Source: an uncultured Oscillospiraceae bacterium (GTDB taxonomy: Bacteria > Bacillota > Clostridia > Oscillospirales > Ruminococcaceae). Taken from it: 55,138 nt of DNA. The position numbers and the translations under genes were made by a program. Of this stretch, positions 41,764 to 50,095 are shown piece by piece. The stretch covers positions 1-55,138 of the forward strand of contig CAJTSZ010000003.1 of assembly GCA_910578755.1 (NCBI GenBank), written 5' to 3'. The first letter of the stretch is position 1; the number at the start of each line of letters is the position of its first letter. Below the pieces are notes generated by a model. That model ran no database searches, was not told where the DNA came from, and worked only from the letters and a program-made list of their open reading frames with translations.

Positions 41764-42021
41764 CTATTTCGCTTTTTCGATTATGTTGACAACTCTCCAA
41801 TGTTTGTCTTTGGACAGAGGGCGTGTCTCCATAACCTGTACCTTGTCGCCAATGCCGCAAGCGTTTTCCTCGTCATGGGCTTTAAATGTTGTGGTACGTT
41901 TCATAATTTTTTTGTAAAGGGGGTGCTTTACGTTGTCTTTTACAGCAACTACAACAGTTTTGTCCATTTTGTTGCTTACAACAGTGCCGACCCTCGTTTT
42001 TCTGAGGTTTCTCTCGTTCAC
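41764..42021 (-). CDS. rpsQ: 30S ribosomal protein S17
   Basis: This 85-residue OB-fold protein has NLRKTRVGTVVSNKMDKTVVV and ETRPLSKDKHWRVVNIIEKAK. The GTG at 42021 (VNERNLRK) was chosen, with GGGAGG 8 bases upstream; the longer open frame to 42042 runs through that site. Confidence 0.96.
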   Translation of the reverse strand: MNERNLRKTRVGTVVSNKMDKTVVVAVKDNVKHPLYKKIMKRTTTFKAHDEENACGIGDKVQVMETRPLSKDKHWRVVNIIEKAK

Positions 42022-42042
42022 CTTAACGTCCTCCCTTCCCAA

Positions 42043-42243
42043 TTACTGCACGTTTTTCATTTCGTTTTCCTTGATAACGGTGGAAACTCTGGCAATGTCT
42101 TTTTTCACTGCTTTAATTCTCATAGGGTTATCAAGCTGGTTGATAGCGTGCTGGAAGCGAAGGTTGAAAAGCTCGGCCTTTAATTCGTTGAGCTTTTCTG
42201 TCAATTCCTGTGCGGAAAGTTTTCTAATCTCAACAGCCTTCAT
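42043..42243 (-). CDS. rpmC: 50S ribosomal protein L29
   Basis: This 66-residue two-helix protein by the exit tunnel, a docking site for trigger factor and SRP, contains ELTEKLNELKAELFNLRFQHA and NPMRIKAVKKDIARVSTV. It overlaps rplP by one base (TAATG). Confidence 0.98.
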   Translation of the reverse strand: MKAVEIRKLSAQELTEKLNELKAELFNLRFQHAINQLDNPMRIKAVKKDIARVSTVIKENEMKNVQ

Positions 42244-42674
42244 TACTCTTCACTCCCCTTTTCTTCCTGTTCTTTTACAATGAATTTGCATTTAATTGGC
42301 AGCTTGTGCATAGCCAAACGCATAGCCTCGCGGGCAAGCTCTTCGCTAACGCCGCCAATTTCAAACATAACCCTGCCTGGTTTTACAACGGCTACCCAGT
42401 ATTCCGGGCTGCCTTTACCAGAACCCATTCGGGTTTCAGCAGGTTTTTCTGTAATAGGCTTATCTGGGAAAATTTTAATCCAAACCTGGCCGCCACGTTT
42501 AATATAACGCGTCATAGCAATACGGGCCGCTTCAATTTGGTTGGAAGTAATCCAAGCGGGCTCCAAGGCCTGGAGGCCAAAATCGCCGTATGTTACCACA
42601 TTGCCGCGGGTGGCTTTGCCTTTCATGCGGCCTCTGTGTACTCTGCGGTATTTCACTCTTTTAGGTAGAAGCAT
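42243..42674 (-). CDS. rplP: 50S ribosomal protein L16
   Basis: This 143-residue protein near the A-site tRNA elbow begins MLLPKRVKYRRVHRGRMKGK and has MTRYIKRGGQVWIKIFPDKP and GSGKGSPEYWVAVVKPG. It overlaps both rpsC and rpmC by one base (TAATG junctions), indicating coupled translation. Confidence 0.98.
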   Translation of the reverse strand: MLLPKRVKYRRVHRGRMKGKATRGNVVTYGDFGLQALEPAWITSNQIEAARIAMTRYIKRGGQVWIKIFPDKPITEKPAETRMGSGKGSPEYWVAVVKPGRVMFEIGGVSEELAREAMRLAMHKLPIKCKFIVKEQEEKGSEE

Positions 42675-43360
42675 TATTTTTTGCCTCCTTCCTTACGGGG
42701 TTGTCTTTTAACTTCCTGCAGAACCTCTCCAGCGTATACCCAAACCTTAACGCCAATTTTGCCGTAGGTTGTATCCGCCTCTGCAAAGCCGTAGTCAATA
42801 TCGGCACGCAGGGTCTGCAGCGGAATGGTGCCTTCATGGTAGTGTTCGGTTCTGGCAATTTCTGCGCCGCCCAAACGGCCGGAAACGCTTACCTTAATAC
42901 CCTGGGCGCCAAGCTTCATTGCGCGGCCAATGGCCTGTTTCATTGCCCGGCGGAAAGAAATACGTCTTTCCAGCTGGGAAGCAATGTTTTCTGCAACCAG
43001 CTGTGCGTTCTTGTCAGGTTGTTTCACCTCTACAATGTTGATGAACACCTTCAGGGGAACTTCTTTGTTTTTGTTTACAATTTTTTCGCACTGGGTACGA
43101 ATTTTTTCAATTTCTGTGCCGCCTTTACCAATAACCATACCAGGTTTTGCACAGTGAATGTGGATTCTTACTTTAGCAGCGTCACGCTCAATTTCAATGC
43201 GGGGAACGCCGGCAAGCTGCAAGGTTTTTTTGAGGAATTTACGAAGGTTGTAGTCCTCAACAAGGATATCGCCAAAAGCGTTGTCCTTAGCAAACCAGCG
43301 GGAATCCCAATCCTTAATAACCCCTACACGCATACCGTGTGGATTAACTTTCTGTCCCAT
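42674..43360 (-). CDS. rpsC: 30S ribosomal protein S3
   Basis: This 228-residue mRNA-entry protein has a KH domain (GMVIGKGGTEIEKI) and the C-terminal MKQAIGRAMKLGAQGIKVSVSGRLGGAEIARTE block. It starts MGQKVNPHGMRVGVIKDWDS. It lies 20 bases after rplV. Confidence 0.98.
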   Translation of the reverse strand: MGQKVNPHGMRVGVIKDWDSRWFAKDNAFGDILVEDYNLRKFLKKTLQLAGVPRIEIERDAAKVRIHIHCAKPGMVIGKGGTEIEKIRTQCEKIVNKNKEVPLKVFINIVEVKQPDKNAQLVAENIASQLERRISFRRAMKQAIGRAMKLGAQGIKVSVSGRLGGAEIARTEHYHEGTIPLQTLRADIDYGFAEADTTYGKIGVKVWVYAGEVLQEVKRQPRKEGGKK

Positions 43361-43380
43361 AGTTTACCTCCTCCTTCAGC

Positions 43381-43716
43381 TTATTCCTTTTCCTTCACAA
43401 CAATTGTGATGTGGGATGTTCTTTTAAATACTCTGTATGCACGGCCCTGTGCTCTTGGTCTGATACGTTTCAGTGTAGGACCTTCACAAACAAAGCATTC
43501 TGCCACGTACAGGTTGTTAGGGTCCATATCGTGGTTATTTTCAGCATTTGCAATAGCGCTTTCCAGCAGTTTAGTTACTGGTTCGCAGGCAGCCTTTGGT
43601 GTATGCTTTAAAATTGCTAATGCCAATTTGGTTGGCTTGTTTCTAATGAGGTCAAGCACAATTTGCACTTTACGTGGTGCAATACGGGCGTATCTCAGGT
43701 AAGCCCTTGCTTCCAT
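43381..43716 (-). CDS. rplV: 50S ribosomal protein L22
   Basis: This 111-residue protein lines the exit tunnel; its hairpin affects macrolide binding. Seen are RYARIAPRKVQIVLDLIRNK and the hairpin region ECFVCEGPTLKRIRPRAQGRAYRV. It lies 24 bases after rpsS. Confidence 0.98.
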   Translation of the reverse strand: MEARAYLRYARIAPRKVQIVLDLIRNKPTKLALAILKHTPKAACEPVTKLLESAIANAENNHDMDPNNLYVAECFVCEGPTLKRIRPRAQGRAYRVFKRTSHITIVVKEKE

Positions 43717-43740
43717 TTAATATCCTCCTTTCGGCTTTGC

Positions 43741-44016
43741 CTACTTTCCTGTTTTCTTGGAACCGGCGTGGCCTCTATAGGTTCTTGTAGGAGCAAATTC
43801 TCCTAATTTATGTCCTACCATGTCTTCTGTTACATATACCGGAACATGTTTACGTCCATCATGAACGGCAAAAGTGTGTCCAACAAAATCAGGGAAGATG
43901 GTGGAAGCGCGGCTCCAGGTTTTAACAACCTTTTTTTCGCCTGCTTCGTTCATCTCTTTTACTCTTTTCAGCAACACTGGCTGCACGAAAGGTCCTTTTT
44001 TAATGCTTCTGCTCAT
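43741..44016 (-). CDS. rpsS: 30S ribosomal protein S19
   Basis: This 91-residue 30S head protein begins MSRSIKKGPFVQPVLLKRV and has TWSRASTIFPDFVGHTFAVH and the C-terminal KLGEFAPTRTYRGHAGSKKTGK. It lies 27 bases after rplB. Confidence 0.98.
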   Translation of the reverse strand: MSRSIKKGPFVQPVLLKRVKEMNEAGEKKVVKTWSRASTIFPDFVGHTFAVHDGRKHVPVYVTEDMVGHKLGEFAPTRTYRGHAGSKKTGK

Positions 44017-44043
44017 TGTTCATCTGCCTCCTTTCAGCCTGCT

Positions 44044-44877
44044 TTATTTACTGTTGCGGCGTTTAACAATAAACTTGTCGGAGAGTTTGCTCTTCTTTCT
44101 TGTCTTGTAGCCCAGAGCAGGTTTGCCCCAAGGAGTAACAGGGCCTGGACGGCCCACTGGAGATTTACCTTCACCACCGCCGTGTGGGTGGTCGTTAGGG
44201 TTCATAACAGAACCGCGAACGGTTGGCCTCCAGCCCATGTGACGTTTACGGCCTGCTTTACCAAGGGACACGTTTTCGTGTTCAATGTTGCTTACCTGGC
44301 CAATGGTAGCCATGCAGTTAGCAGGAACGTTTCTTAACTCACCGGAGGGCAGACGGATAAGAGCATAATTCCCTTCTTTAGCCATCAACTGTGCCATAAT
44401 ACCAGCGGCACGGGCAAGCTGTGCGCCTTTGCCAGGATACAGTTCAACATTATGGATAAAGGTACCTACTGGGATATTTACCAAAGGAAGGGCATTGCCT
44501 GGCTTAATATCGGCTTTTGGGCCGCTTTCCACAACGTCGCCTACTTTAAGGCCGTTAGGAGCCAGGATGTATCTTTTTTCGCCATCCTCGTACTGAATCA
44601 GCGCAATGTGAGCAGTACGGTTTGGGTCGTACTCAATGGTGAGCACGGTAGCTGGCATATCGGGTTTATTTCTTTTAAAGTCAATAATACGGTATTTTCT
44701 TCTGTTGCCGCCACCGCGGTGACGAACAGTAATTCTACCATAGCTGTTGCGGCCTGAGTTCTTTTTTAAAGGAGCCAAAAGGCTTCTCTCAGGGGCAACC
44801 TTGGACAACCCGGTGTAATCAATAACAGACATTTGGCGTCTGGCAGGGGTTGTCGGTTTATAGCTTTTGATAGCCAT
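44044..44877 (-). CDS. rplB: 50S ribosomal protein L2
   Basis: This 277-residue core protein is needed for subunit joining and peptidyl transfer. MAIKSYKPTTPARRQMSV and the Gly/His-rich GSVMNPNDHPHGGGEGKSP are diagnostic. The ATG at 44877 has GAGGAG about 10 bases upstream; the open frame to 44928 is not family-like. Confidence 0.98.
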   Translation of the reverse strand: MAIKSYKPTTPARRQMSVIDYTGLSKVAPERSLLAPLKKNSGRNSYGRITVRHRGGGNRRKYRIIDFKRNKPDMPATVLTIEYDPNRTAHIALIQYEDGEKRYILAPNGLKVGDVVESGPKADIKPGNALPLVNIPVGTFIHNVELYPGKGAQLARAAGIMAQLMAKEGNYALIRLPSGELRNVPANCMATIGQVSNIEHENVSLGKAGRKRHMGWRPTVRGSVMNPNDHPHGGGEGKSPVGRPGPVTPWGKPALGYKTRKKSKLSDKFIVKRRNSK

Positions 44878-45018
44878 GTCGGTTTCACTCTCCTCATAAC
44901 TATTTGCGGGATATGAGTTACATCCCATACTTTTTTGCTTTCAGCTTGCTGAAAGCGTTCTTTCCAGTTTGGCTGAAAGCTCTTAAGCAGCCCTGGGGCA
45001 CAGCCCCGCCGGCTGCGG
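44878..45018 (-). other. Structured 141-base gap between rplW and rplB
   Basis: Adjacent ribosomal genes are usually 0-25 bases apart here, but this gap holds a perfect hairpin GCTTTCAGC/GCTGAAAGC (44937-44945 with 44948-44956). A GGGGCTGTGCCCC hairpin lies near 44994-45006. The GCTTTCAG module resembles pieces of the dispersed repeats. It could be an RNA processing site or repeat insertion within the operon. Confidence 0.55.
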
Positions 45019-45312
45019 TTACATCATGCTGTCAAAGAACTCAATGCTCTTAGAATCTTCAGCAAGGGTTACAACGGCTTTTTTCCAGTCCGGAGTATAG
45101 CCGGAGTGCATGCCCTGGCGTTTCATTTTGCCGCTTACGTTAATGGTGTTAACTTTGGCAACCTTTACGCCGAAAACTTTCTCCACTGCCTGTGCAATTT
45201 CAATTTTATTGGCAGATTTTGCAACCTGGAAAGTGTACTTTTTAAGGCCAATGTTCTGCATGGAAGCTTCTGTAATAATTGGTTTAATTACTACGTCGTG
45301 TGCAGTTTTCAT
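45019..45312 (-). CDS. rplW: 50S ribosomal protein L23
   Basis: This 97-residue exit-tunnel protein is a docking site for nascent-chain factors. It begins MKTAHDVVIKPIITEASMQN and has KYTFQVAKSANKIEIAQAVEKVFGVKV. It overlaps rplD by one base (TAATG). Confidence 0.98.
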   Translation of the reverse strand: MKTAHDVVIKPIITEASMQNIGLKKYTFQVAKSANKIEIAQAVEKVFGVKVAKVNTINVSGKMKRQGMHSGYTPDWKKAVVTLAEDSKSIEFFDSMM

Positions 45313-45935
45313 TATGCGTACACCTCCTCAATCTTTTCTGCGGCAGCTTTTGCAACAATGAACTTATCGCAGTTCAAAATGTCGTAAACATTCAGCGTAT
45401 TAACAAGGGCTGTTTTAACGCCTGGAATGTTTGCTGCGCTTTTTACTAATTTATCGTTTAACTCTGGCATAACAATGAGGGCTTTCTTTTCTGCACCCAG
45501 TTTGGAAAGCATTTCTGCTACAGCCTTTGTTTTAAATTCTTCAACGGAAATATTGTCAACAACAATCATGTTGTTTTCCAGGACCTTAGAAGAAAGTGCG
45601 GATTTCAGCGCCAATCTCTTCACTTTTTTGTTGAGAGAATAGCTGTAATCCCTTGGTTTTGGGCCCAGGGCAATACCGCCGTGTGTCCACTGTGGAGCCC
45701 GGATGGAACCTTGTCTTGCGCGGCCGGTGCCTTTTTGTTTCCATGGCTTTCTGCCGCCGCCAGCAACCTCGGAACGGGTAAGTGTAGACTGTGTGCCCTG
45801 GCGCTGGTTAGCAAGGTAGTTAACAACAGCTGCATGCATAACGGGCTGGTTTGGCTCAATACCGAAGATAGCATCGGAGAGGCTCATTTCGCCAACGCTT
45901 TTGCCGGACATATCAAATACAGTAACCTGTGGCAT
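45312..45935 (-). CDS. rplD: 50S ribosomal protein L4
   Basis: This 207-residue protein has a tunnel-lining loop (GGGRKPWKQKGTGRARQGSIR). In several bacteria L4 represses its own S10 operon through the leader. It lies 17 bases after rplC. Confidence 0.98.
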   Translation of the reverse strand: MPQVTVFDMSGKSVGEMSLSDAIFGIEPNQPVMHAAVVNYLANQRQGTQSTLTRSEVAGGGRKPWKQKGTGRARQGSIRAPQWTHGGIALGPKPRDYSYSLNKKVKRLALKSALSSKVLENNMIVVDNISVEEFKTKAVAEMLSKLGAEKKALIVMPELNDKLVKSAANIPGVKTALVNTLNVYDILNCDKFIVAKAAAEKIEEVYA

Positions 45936-45952
45936 TATGTCTCCTCCTTCCC

Positions 45953-46585
45953 TTATGCTTTCACGCTGTCGGTGATGTAAACGATGCCGTTTTTAGCACC
46001 TGGAATAGCACCTTTAAGCGCAATAAGATTATTTTCAACATCTACTTTAACGATTTCAAGGTTTTGAACCGTTACTCTTTCGTCACCCATGTGACCTGGC
46101 AAGCCTTTGCCCTTCATAACCCTGGAAGGGTCGGAGCAAGCGCCGTTGGAACCTGCGTGTCTGGCAACCGGGCCAGTACCGTGGGTTTCTTTTAGCCTAG
46201 AGTTACCGAAACGTTTGATTGTACCGGCATAACCTTTACCTTTGGAAGTGCCGCATACATCCACTTTGTCGCCGATTGCAAATGTATCGGCTTTGATGAG
46301 GTCGCCAACGTTTAAAGCGGCGCAATCATCAAGTCTGAATTCTCTTAATACCTTTTTAAGAGCAACATCACTTTTTGCAAAGTGACCCTGGAGTGGCTTT
46401 GTTACATGCTTACTTGTTACCTCGCCAAAACCGATCTGCACGGCTTCATAACCGTCGTTTTCGATTGTCTTTTTCTGAACGACTACACAAGGGCCTGCTT
46501 CAATTACTGTTACGGGGATGAATTTACCATTCTCGTCAAACAGCTGTGTCATTCCAAGCTTTTTGCCTACGATGCATTTTTGCAT
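45953..46585 (-). CDS. rplC: 50S ribosomal protein L3
   Basis: This 210-residue early-assembly protein near the peptidyl transferase centre begins MQKCIVGKKLGMTQLFDENG and has HGTGPVARHAGSNGACSDPS-type and GKGLPGHMGDERVTVQNLEIV blocks. It lies 115 bases after rpsJ, a longer gap than usual, with AGGAGGT before the ATG. Confidence 0.98.
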   Translation of the reverse strand: MQKCIVGKKLGMTQLFDENGKFIPVTVIEAGPCVVVQKKTIENDGYEAVQIGFGEVTSKHVTKPLQGHFAKSDVALKKVLREFRLDDCAALNVGDLIKADTFAIGDKVDVCGTSKGKGYAGTIKRFGNSRLKETHGTGPVARHAGSNGACSDPSRVMKGKGLPGHMGDERVTVQNLEIVKVDVENNLIALKGAIPGAKNGIVYITDSVKA

Positions 46586-46700
46586 TGTAAATATACCTCC
46601 TATTGGTTATTGGTTGGCTTTCGCCAACATTACCTTTGCAGACGCTTTCCTTGCGGCCTTTGGCCGTTTTGGAAGAAACGGAACCTTTAATACGCAATGA

Positions 46701-47012
46701 TTAAAGCTTAACTTCAATTTCCACGCCTGCAGGGAGCTCAAGACTTTTCAGGGATTCAACCGTTTTATTGGTTGGCCTGAGAATGTCAATGAGTCTTTTG
46801 TGGGTTCTCATTTCAAACTGCTCGCGGCTGTCTTTGTATTTATGCACAGCGCGCAGGATGGTTACAACCTCTTTGTCGGTAGGCAGCGGAATAGGGCCGG
46901 AAACTCTGGCGCCTGTTCTTTTAGCAACCTCCACGATTTTTTCAGCAGAAGCATCTACCAACTGATGGTCAAACCCCTTCAGTCTGATTCTGATTTTTTC
47001 TTTGACTGCCAC
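46701..47012 (-). CDS. rpsJ: 30S ribosomal protein S10
   Basis: This 103-residue 30S head protein also acts in transcription antitermination (NusE). Seen are EKIRIRLKGFDHQLVDASAEKIVE and GPIPLPTDKEVVTILRAVHK. The GTG at 47012 was chosen: AAGGAGG lies 8 bases upstream and the product has the family length; the ATG two codons earlier is too close to the site. It is the first gene of the S10-spc-alpha operon. Confidence 0.97.
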   Translation of the reverse strand: MAVKEKIRIRLKGFDHQLVDASAEKIVEVAKRTGARVSGPIPLPTDKEVVTILRAVHKYKDSREQFEMRTHKRLIDILRPTNKTVESLKSLELPAGVEIEVKL

Positions 47013-47336
47013 ATTCATCGCCTCCTTAAATTTTCTTGAGTGGGACGACGCCTTAACCACTGAACACGCTTCCGTGTGTTTCATAGTTTTGAACATAAAA
47101 AATCCGGCTAAACCGCCATAGCGCAGTTCACCCGGGACTTTAGACGATTCTTTGAAAAAAGAATTTTTCTCCAAAACGCCACAACTTCTTACATACAATA
47201 GAAGCCAAAGCCTCCAAAGTACAGTCGTTAGTCAGTGTTTTAAGCCGCCCGGTTTAAAATCGGACATACTCGGCGGAAATTACCTGTGAAACCCACAGCA
47301 ACCTCCCGCTTCAACGCATATCTTGTGCAGTCACGC
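47013..47336 (-). promoter_or_regulatory. Long leader of the S10 operon
   Basis: About 324 transcribed bases precede rpsJ. Two small hairpins are visible: ATTCTTT/AAAGAAT near 47149-47167 and ACACG/CGTGT near 47067-47080. No gene is supported. Long S10 leaders can mediate L4 feedback; this one is not recognised as a known class. Confidence 0.45.
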
Positions 47337-47342
47337 TTTATT

Positions 47343-47371
47343 ATAATACAATAGTTCTCCCCTATTTGCAA
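47343..47371 (-). promoter_or_regulatory. Sigma-A promoter of the S10-spc-alpha operon
   Basis: On the minus strand: TTGCAA (47366-47371), a 17-bp spacer and TATTAT (47343-47348; an overlapping TATAAT lies 3 bases further on), predicting a start near 47336. There is no str operon (rpsL-rpsG-fusA-tuf) upstream, so the cluster needs its own promoter. Confidence 0.7.
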
Positions 47372-47489
47372 GAGGTTTTTCTGCAAAAACTGCGTTTTTC
47401 TGCTTTTTCCAGTTTGCTGGTGTTTTGCAGTACAAAACTGTATAATTTGCACAAAAATCACCTAAGAATTGTTCCCTCTAGCCCTTTTT

Positions 47490-47680
47490 GTGGGGTTTTC
47501 TCTTTGGAAGTACCGGCTGCTTTTCAGCCTGCGCCAGCGTGTACCCCCGCTGAAGGGCAGCAAGCTGCTTTGTGAACTTGCTGTTAGCTTCATGCTCTTT
47601 CCTAAACTTATTTAACGGGGCGCTATCGCCCCCGTACCCCCAAATGTTACAGCAAAGGTTTTCCTTTGCTGTAACATTTT
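47490..47680. repeat. Dispersed repeat fragment and 17-bp palindrome, copy 5
   Basis: Near 47500-47580 are modules like those at 3180 and 12480 (CTCTTTGGAAGTACCGGCTG, GCAAGCTGCTTTGTGAACTT). A perfect 17-bp stem AAATGTTACAGCAAAGG with its complement (47642-47658 with 47663-47679, loop TTTT) and a T-run follow. That stem ends no plus-strand gene, so it is more likely a repeat module. The span 47372-47790 has no supported gene. Confidence 0.65.
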
Positions 47681-47790
47681 TCTCTTCATCAGCGAAAGAA
47701 GCTTAACAAGAAACGCCGCCGGGGTCTCACCCCTTCGCCCCTTTCTTTTCACAATAAAATAAAGGGGCGCCATAGGAAAACTTTGCAAGT

Positions 47791-47820
47791 TTGCCATTGC
47801 CAAGGAAAATATGTTACAAT
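47791..47820 (+). promoter_or_regulatory. Possible promoter of the metallopeptidase-AlaX pair
   Basis: TTGCCA (47791-47796), an 18-bp spacer and TACAAT (47815-47820) predict a start near 47827, about 60 bases before the ATG. Confidence 0.5.
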
Positions 47821-47885
47821 AACCACAGCAATATGGCAAGCCAGCCTTTGCCCCAGGGGCTGGCCTGCTTAAAGGAAGTGAAGCC

Positions 47886-48779
47886 ATGCGCGTTATCAAC
47901 GCTTTGGACAATGTTATAAGCTGTTTCCCCCATGGAAAATTTGACCTTTCCGCCTGGGAAGAATATATTGCGGCCTATTCGCCTCACCTTGGGCAAAAGT
48001 GCAGGCAGAACGCCATACAGCCAACAGGGAAGTATGACTTTGAAAAGGATATTCTCCCCGTTTTAAACGGGATGGCGGCAAGTAAGGAGCAGCTTTTGGA
48101 GCTAAACCACTCTTTTGCAGCGGCAGCCAGCAAGCTGGATGAAAATAGCAGCAAACTGTTCCCTCAGGAACCGGAAGTAAATATTATATTGTATTTGGGC
48201 CTGTGCAATGCGGCTGGCTGGGCTACAACCCTGGATAATAAGGATGCAATCCTTTTGGGGGCGGAAAAAATAATAGAACTGGGCTGGCAGGAGGAAAAAA
48301 CCATGGAGGCCCTTATTTTCCACGAGCTTGGCCACATTTGGCATAAATTGTATGGTAATTTGGAGCCGGCGGCCCGTTCCCCTGGGGAACACTCCTTGGT
48401 GCAGCTGTACCAGGAGGGGGTTGCCATGCGCTGCCAGCAAATTCTGTGCCAGGATGATGGGATGTACCACCAAAATAAGGATGGCTGGCTGGACTGGTGC
48501 ATGGAAAACACAGAGGAACTGAAACAGGAGTATTTTAGGCGTGTGGCGAACAACGAAAGCACCCAGGACTTTTTTGGGGATTGGTGCAGCTACCAGGGCC
48601 ACAGCGACGTTGGCTATTACTTGGGCTGCCAGTTTATTAAATATTTGGAAAAGGAATATACCTTGGTGCAAATTGCAAATTTAAATATTTCAGAATTAGG
48701 CAGGGCCTTTACCAGTTTTAAAGAAAACAGGGTGGCCATTGGGTTTACCGAAAGCGGAAAGAAATCCTTTTGCTTATAA
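47886..48779 (+). CDS. Putative zinc metallopeptidase (HExxH)
   Basis: This 297-residue protein has no signal peptide. The motif IFHELGHIWH gives H146, E147 and H150; E177 in LYQEGVAM is a candidate third zinc ligand (gluzincin plan). Further blocks FFGDWCSYQGHSDVGYYLGCQFI and a helical C-terminus resemble DUF2268/DUF5700-like predicted peptidases, but I cannot name the family with certainty. A cytoplasmic location and a peptide substrate are likely. GGAAGTGAA precedes the ATG. The alanyl-tRNA editing gene follows after 36 bases, probably in one operon; no functional link is obvious. Confidence 0.75.
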   Translation: MRVINALDNVISCFPHGKFDLSAWEEYIAAYSPHLGQKCRQNAIQPTGKYDFEKDILPVLNGMAASKEQLLELNHSFAAAASKLDENSSKLFPQEPEVNIILYLGLCNAAGWATTLDNKDAILLGAEKIIELGWQEEKTMEALIFHELGHIWHKLYGNLEPAARSPGEHSLVQLYQEGVAMRCQQILCQDDGMYHQNKDGWLDWCMENTEELKQEYFRRVANNESTQDFFGDWCSYQGHSDVGYYLGCQFIKYLEKEYTLVQIANLNISELGRAFTSFKENRVAIGFTESGKKSFCL

Positions 48780-48815
48780 GGCGGAGGAATAGGCTATTGG
48801 GGGAGGAAACGGATA

Positions 48816-50033
48816 ATGACGCAAAAATTATTTGATTTAAACAGCTATGTAAAAGAATTTTCCGCGGTGGTTACCGCCTGCCGGGAGGATGAAAAAAAGC
48901 CGGGGGAGTATTTGGTGGAGCTGGATAAAACGGCGTTTTTCCCTGAAGGGGGCGGCCAGCCGGCAGATACCGGTACCCTTGGCGGTGTTTTGGTGGTTTA
49001 TGTTTCCGAAAAACAAGGGGTTATTCTTCATCACTGCACCGCCCCTTTGGCCGTGGGAGAGCCAGTGGAAGGAAAAATAAACTGGCAGCGGCGGTTTAGC
49101 CATATGCAAACCCACTGCGGGGAACACATCCTGTCGGGCATTATAAAAAAGGAATTTAACCTGCAAAATGTGGGCTTTCACATGGGCAAGGAATTTACCA
49201 CCATTGACCTGGACGGCCCCATGACAGAGGAAATGGTGGAACAGGTGGAAGAACTGGCCAACCAGGCCATTTGCGAAAATGTACCGGTTAAAGTGTACTA
49301 CCCAACCAGGGAGGAGCTGGAGCAAATTCCCCTGCGGAAAAAGCCGGAGGTGGAAAACCTGCGGGTTGTGGAGGTAACTGGGTACGATTGGTGCGGCTGC
49401 TGCGGTACCCATGTGGCCTTAACCGGGGAGGTTGGGCTTATAAAAATTGTGGATTTTCAGCGGTACAAGGGAGGAACCCGGCTGTTTTTCCACTGCGGGG
49501 CCCGCGCTTTGGAGGATTACCGCCAAAAACACAAGGCAATCAAGCGCCTGGCGGAGGGTTTTTCCTGCAAACCAGAGGGTGTGGAAGAAAGTGTTCACAA
49601 ATTGGAGGAGGAGCTTTCCCAAACAAAGGGCCGCATAGGGGAGAAAAACCGCCTGCTGTTTGATCTGCTGGGCAGCCAACTGAAAGCCCATGCTCCCTCA
49701 GTCGGGGGCGGCAAGTGGCTGTTTTTGTGGGACAGCGGCTTTACTGCCGAGGAGGCAAAGGCCTTTGCCATGGCAGCTGCAAAGGGCGAGGGAGTTCTGT
49801 GTACCTTTTTTACCCCGGTTGCCGGCGGGGTGCGCTATGCCGCTGCCAAAAGCAGGGATTTGTCGGATATTTCCCTAAAGGCATTGTGCGCCGCCTTAAA
49901 TAAGGCAACCGGCGGCAAAGGCGGCGGCAGCGAGGAACTGTTTTGCGGGAATATTCCACAGGCCGTTGAGGAAAAGTTGAAAACTTTGCTGCAAGGATTG
50001 GCAGAAAGCCAAAACAAAAACGCAGCGGTATAA
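48816..50033 (+). CDS. Alanyl-tRNA editing protein (AlaX-L type)
   Basis: This 405-residue stand-alone editing protein should hydrolyse Ser-tRNA(Ala) or Gly-tRNA(Ala). The N-terminal part has the substrate strand TAFFPEGGGQPADTG, and the zinc ligands are H100 and H104 (THCGEHILSG) and C195 and H199 (CCGTHV), the HxxxH/CxxxH pattern shared with alanyl-tRNA synthetase. A helical linker (about 240-290) and a DHHA1-like C-terminal domain with the Gly-rich ATGGKGGGSEELFCGN complete it. There is no aminoacylation domain. GGGAGGAAA precedes the ATG. Confidence 0.93.
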   Translation: MTQKLFDLNSYVKEFSAVVTACREDEKKPGEYLVELDKTAFFPEGGGQPADTGTLGGVLVVYVSEKQGVILHHCTAPLAVGEPVEGKINWQRRFSHMQTHCGEHILSGIIKKEFNLQNVGFHMGKEFTTIDLDGPMTEEMVEQVEELANQAICENVPVKVYYPTREELEQIPLRKKPEVENLRVVEVTGYDWCGCCGTHVALTGEVGLIKIVDFQRYKGGTRLFFHCGARALEDYRQKHKAIKRLAEGFSCKPEGVEESVHKLEEELSQTKGRIGEKNRLLFDLLGSQLKAHAPSVGGGKWLFLWDSGFTAEEAKAFAMAAAKGEGVLCTFFTPVAGGVRYAAAKSRDLSDISLKALCAALNKATGGKGGGSEELFCGNIPQAVEEKLKTLLQGLAESQNKNAAV

Positions 50034-50040
50034 AATAAAG

Positions 50041-50085
50041 AAAAACCCCCTGCCTTTCGGTGTGTTCCGGTTGGCAGGGGTTTTT
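50041..50085. terminator. Bidirectional terminator between AlaX and MarR genes
   Basis: CCCCCTGCC (50046-50054) pairs with GGCAGGGG (50073-50080, one bulged C), flanked by five A and five T. It serves both converging genes. Confidence 0.85.
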
Positions 50086-50095
50086 GTATAGGGGG

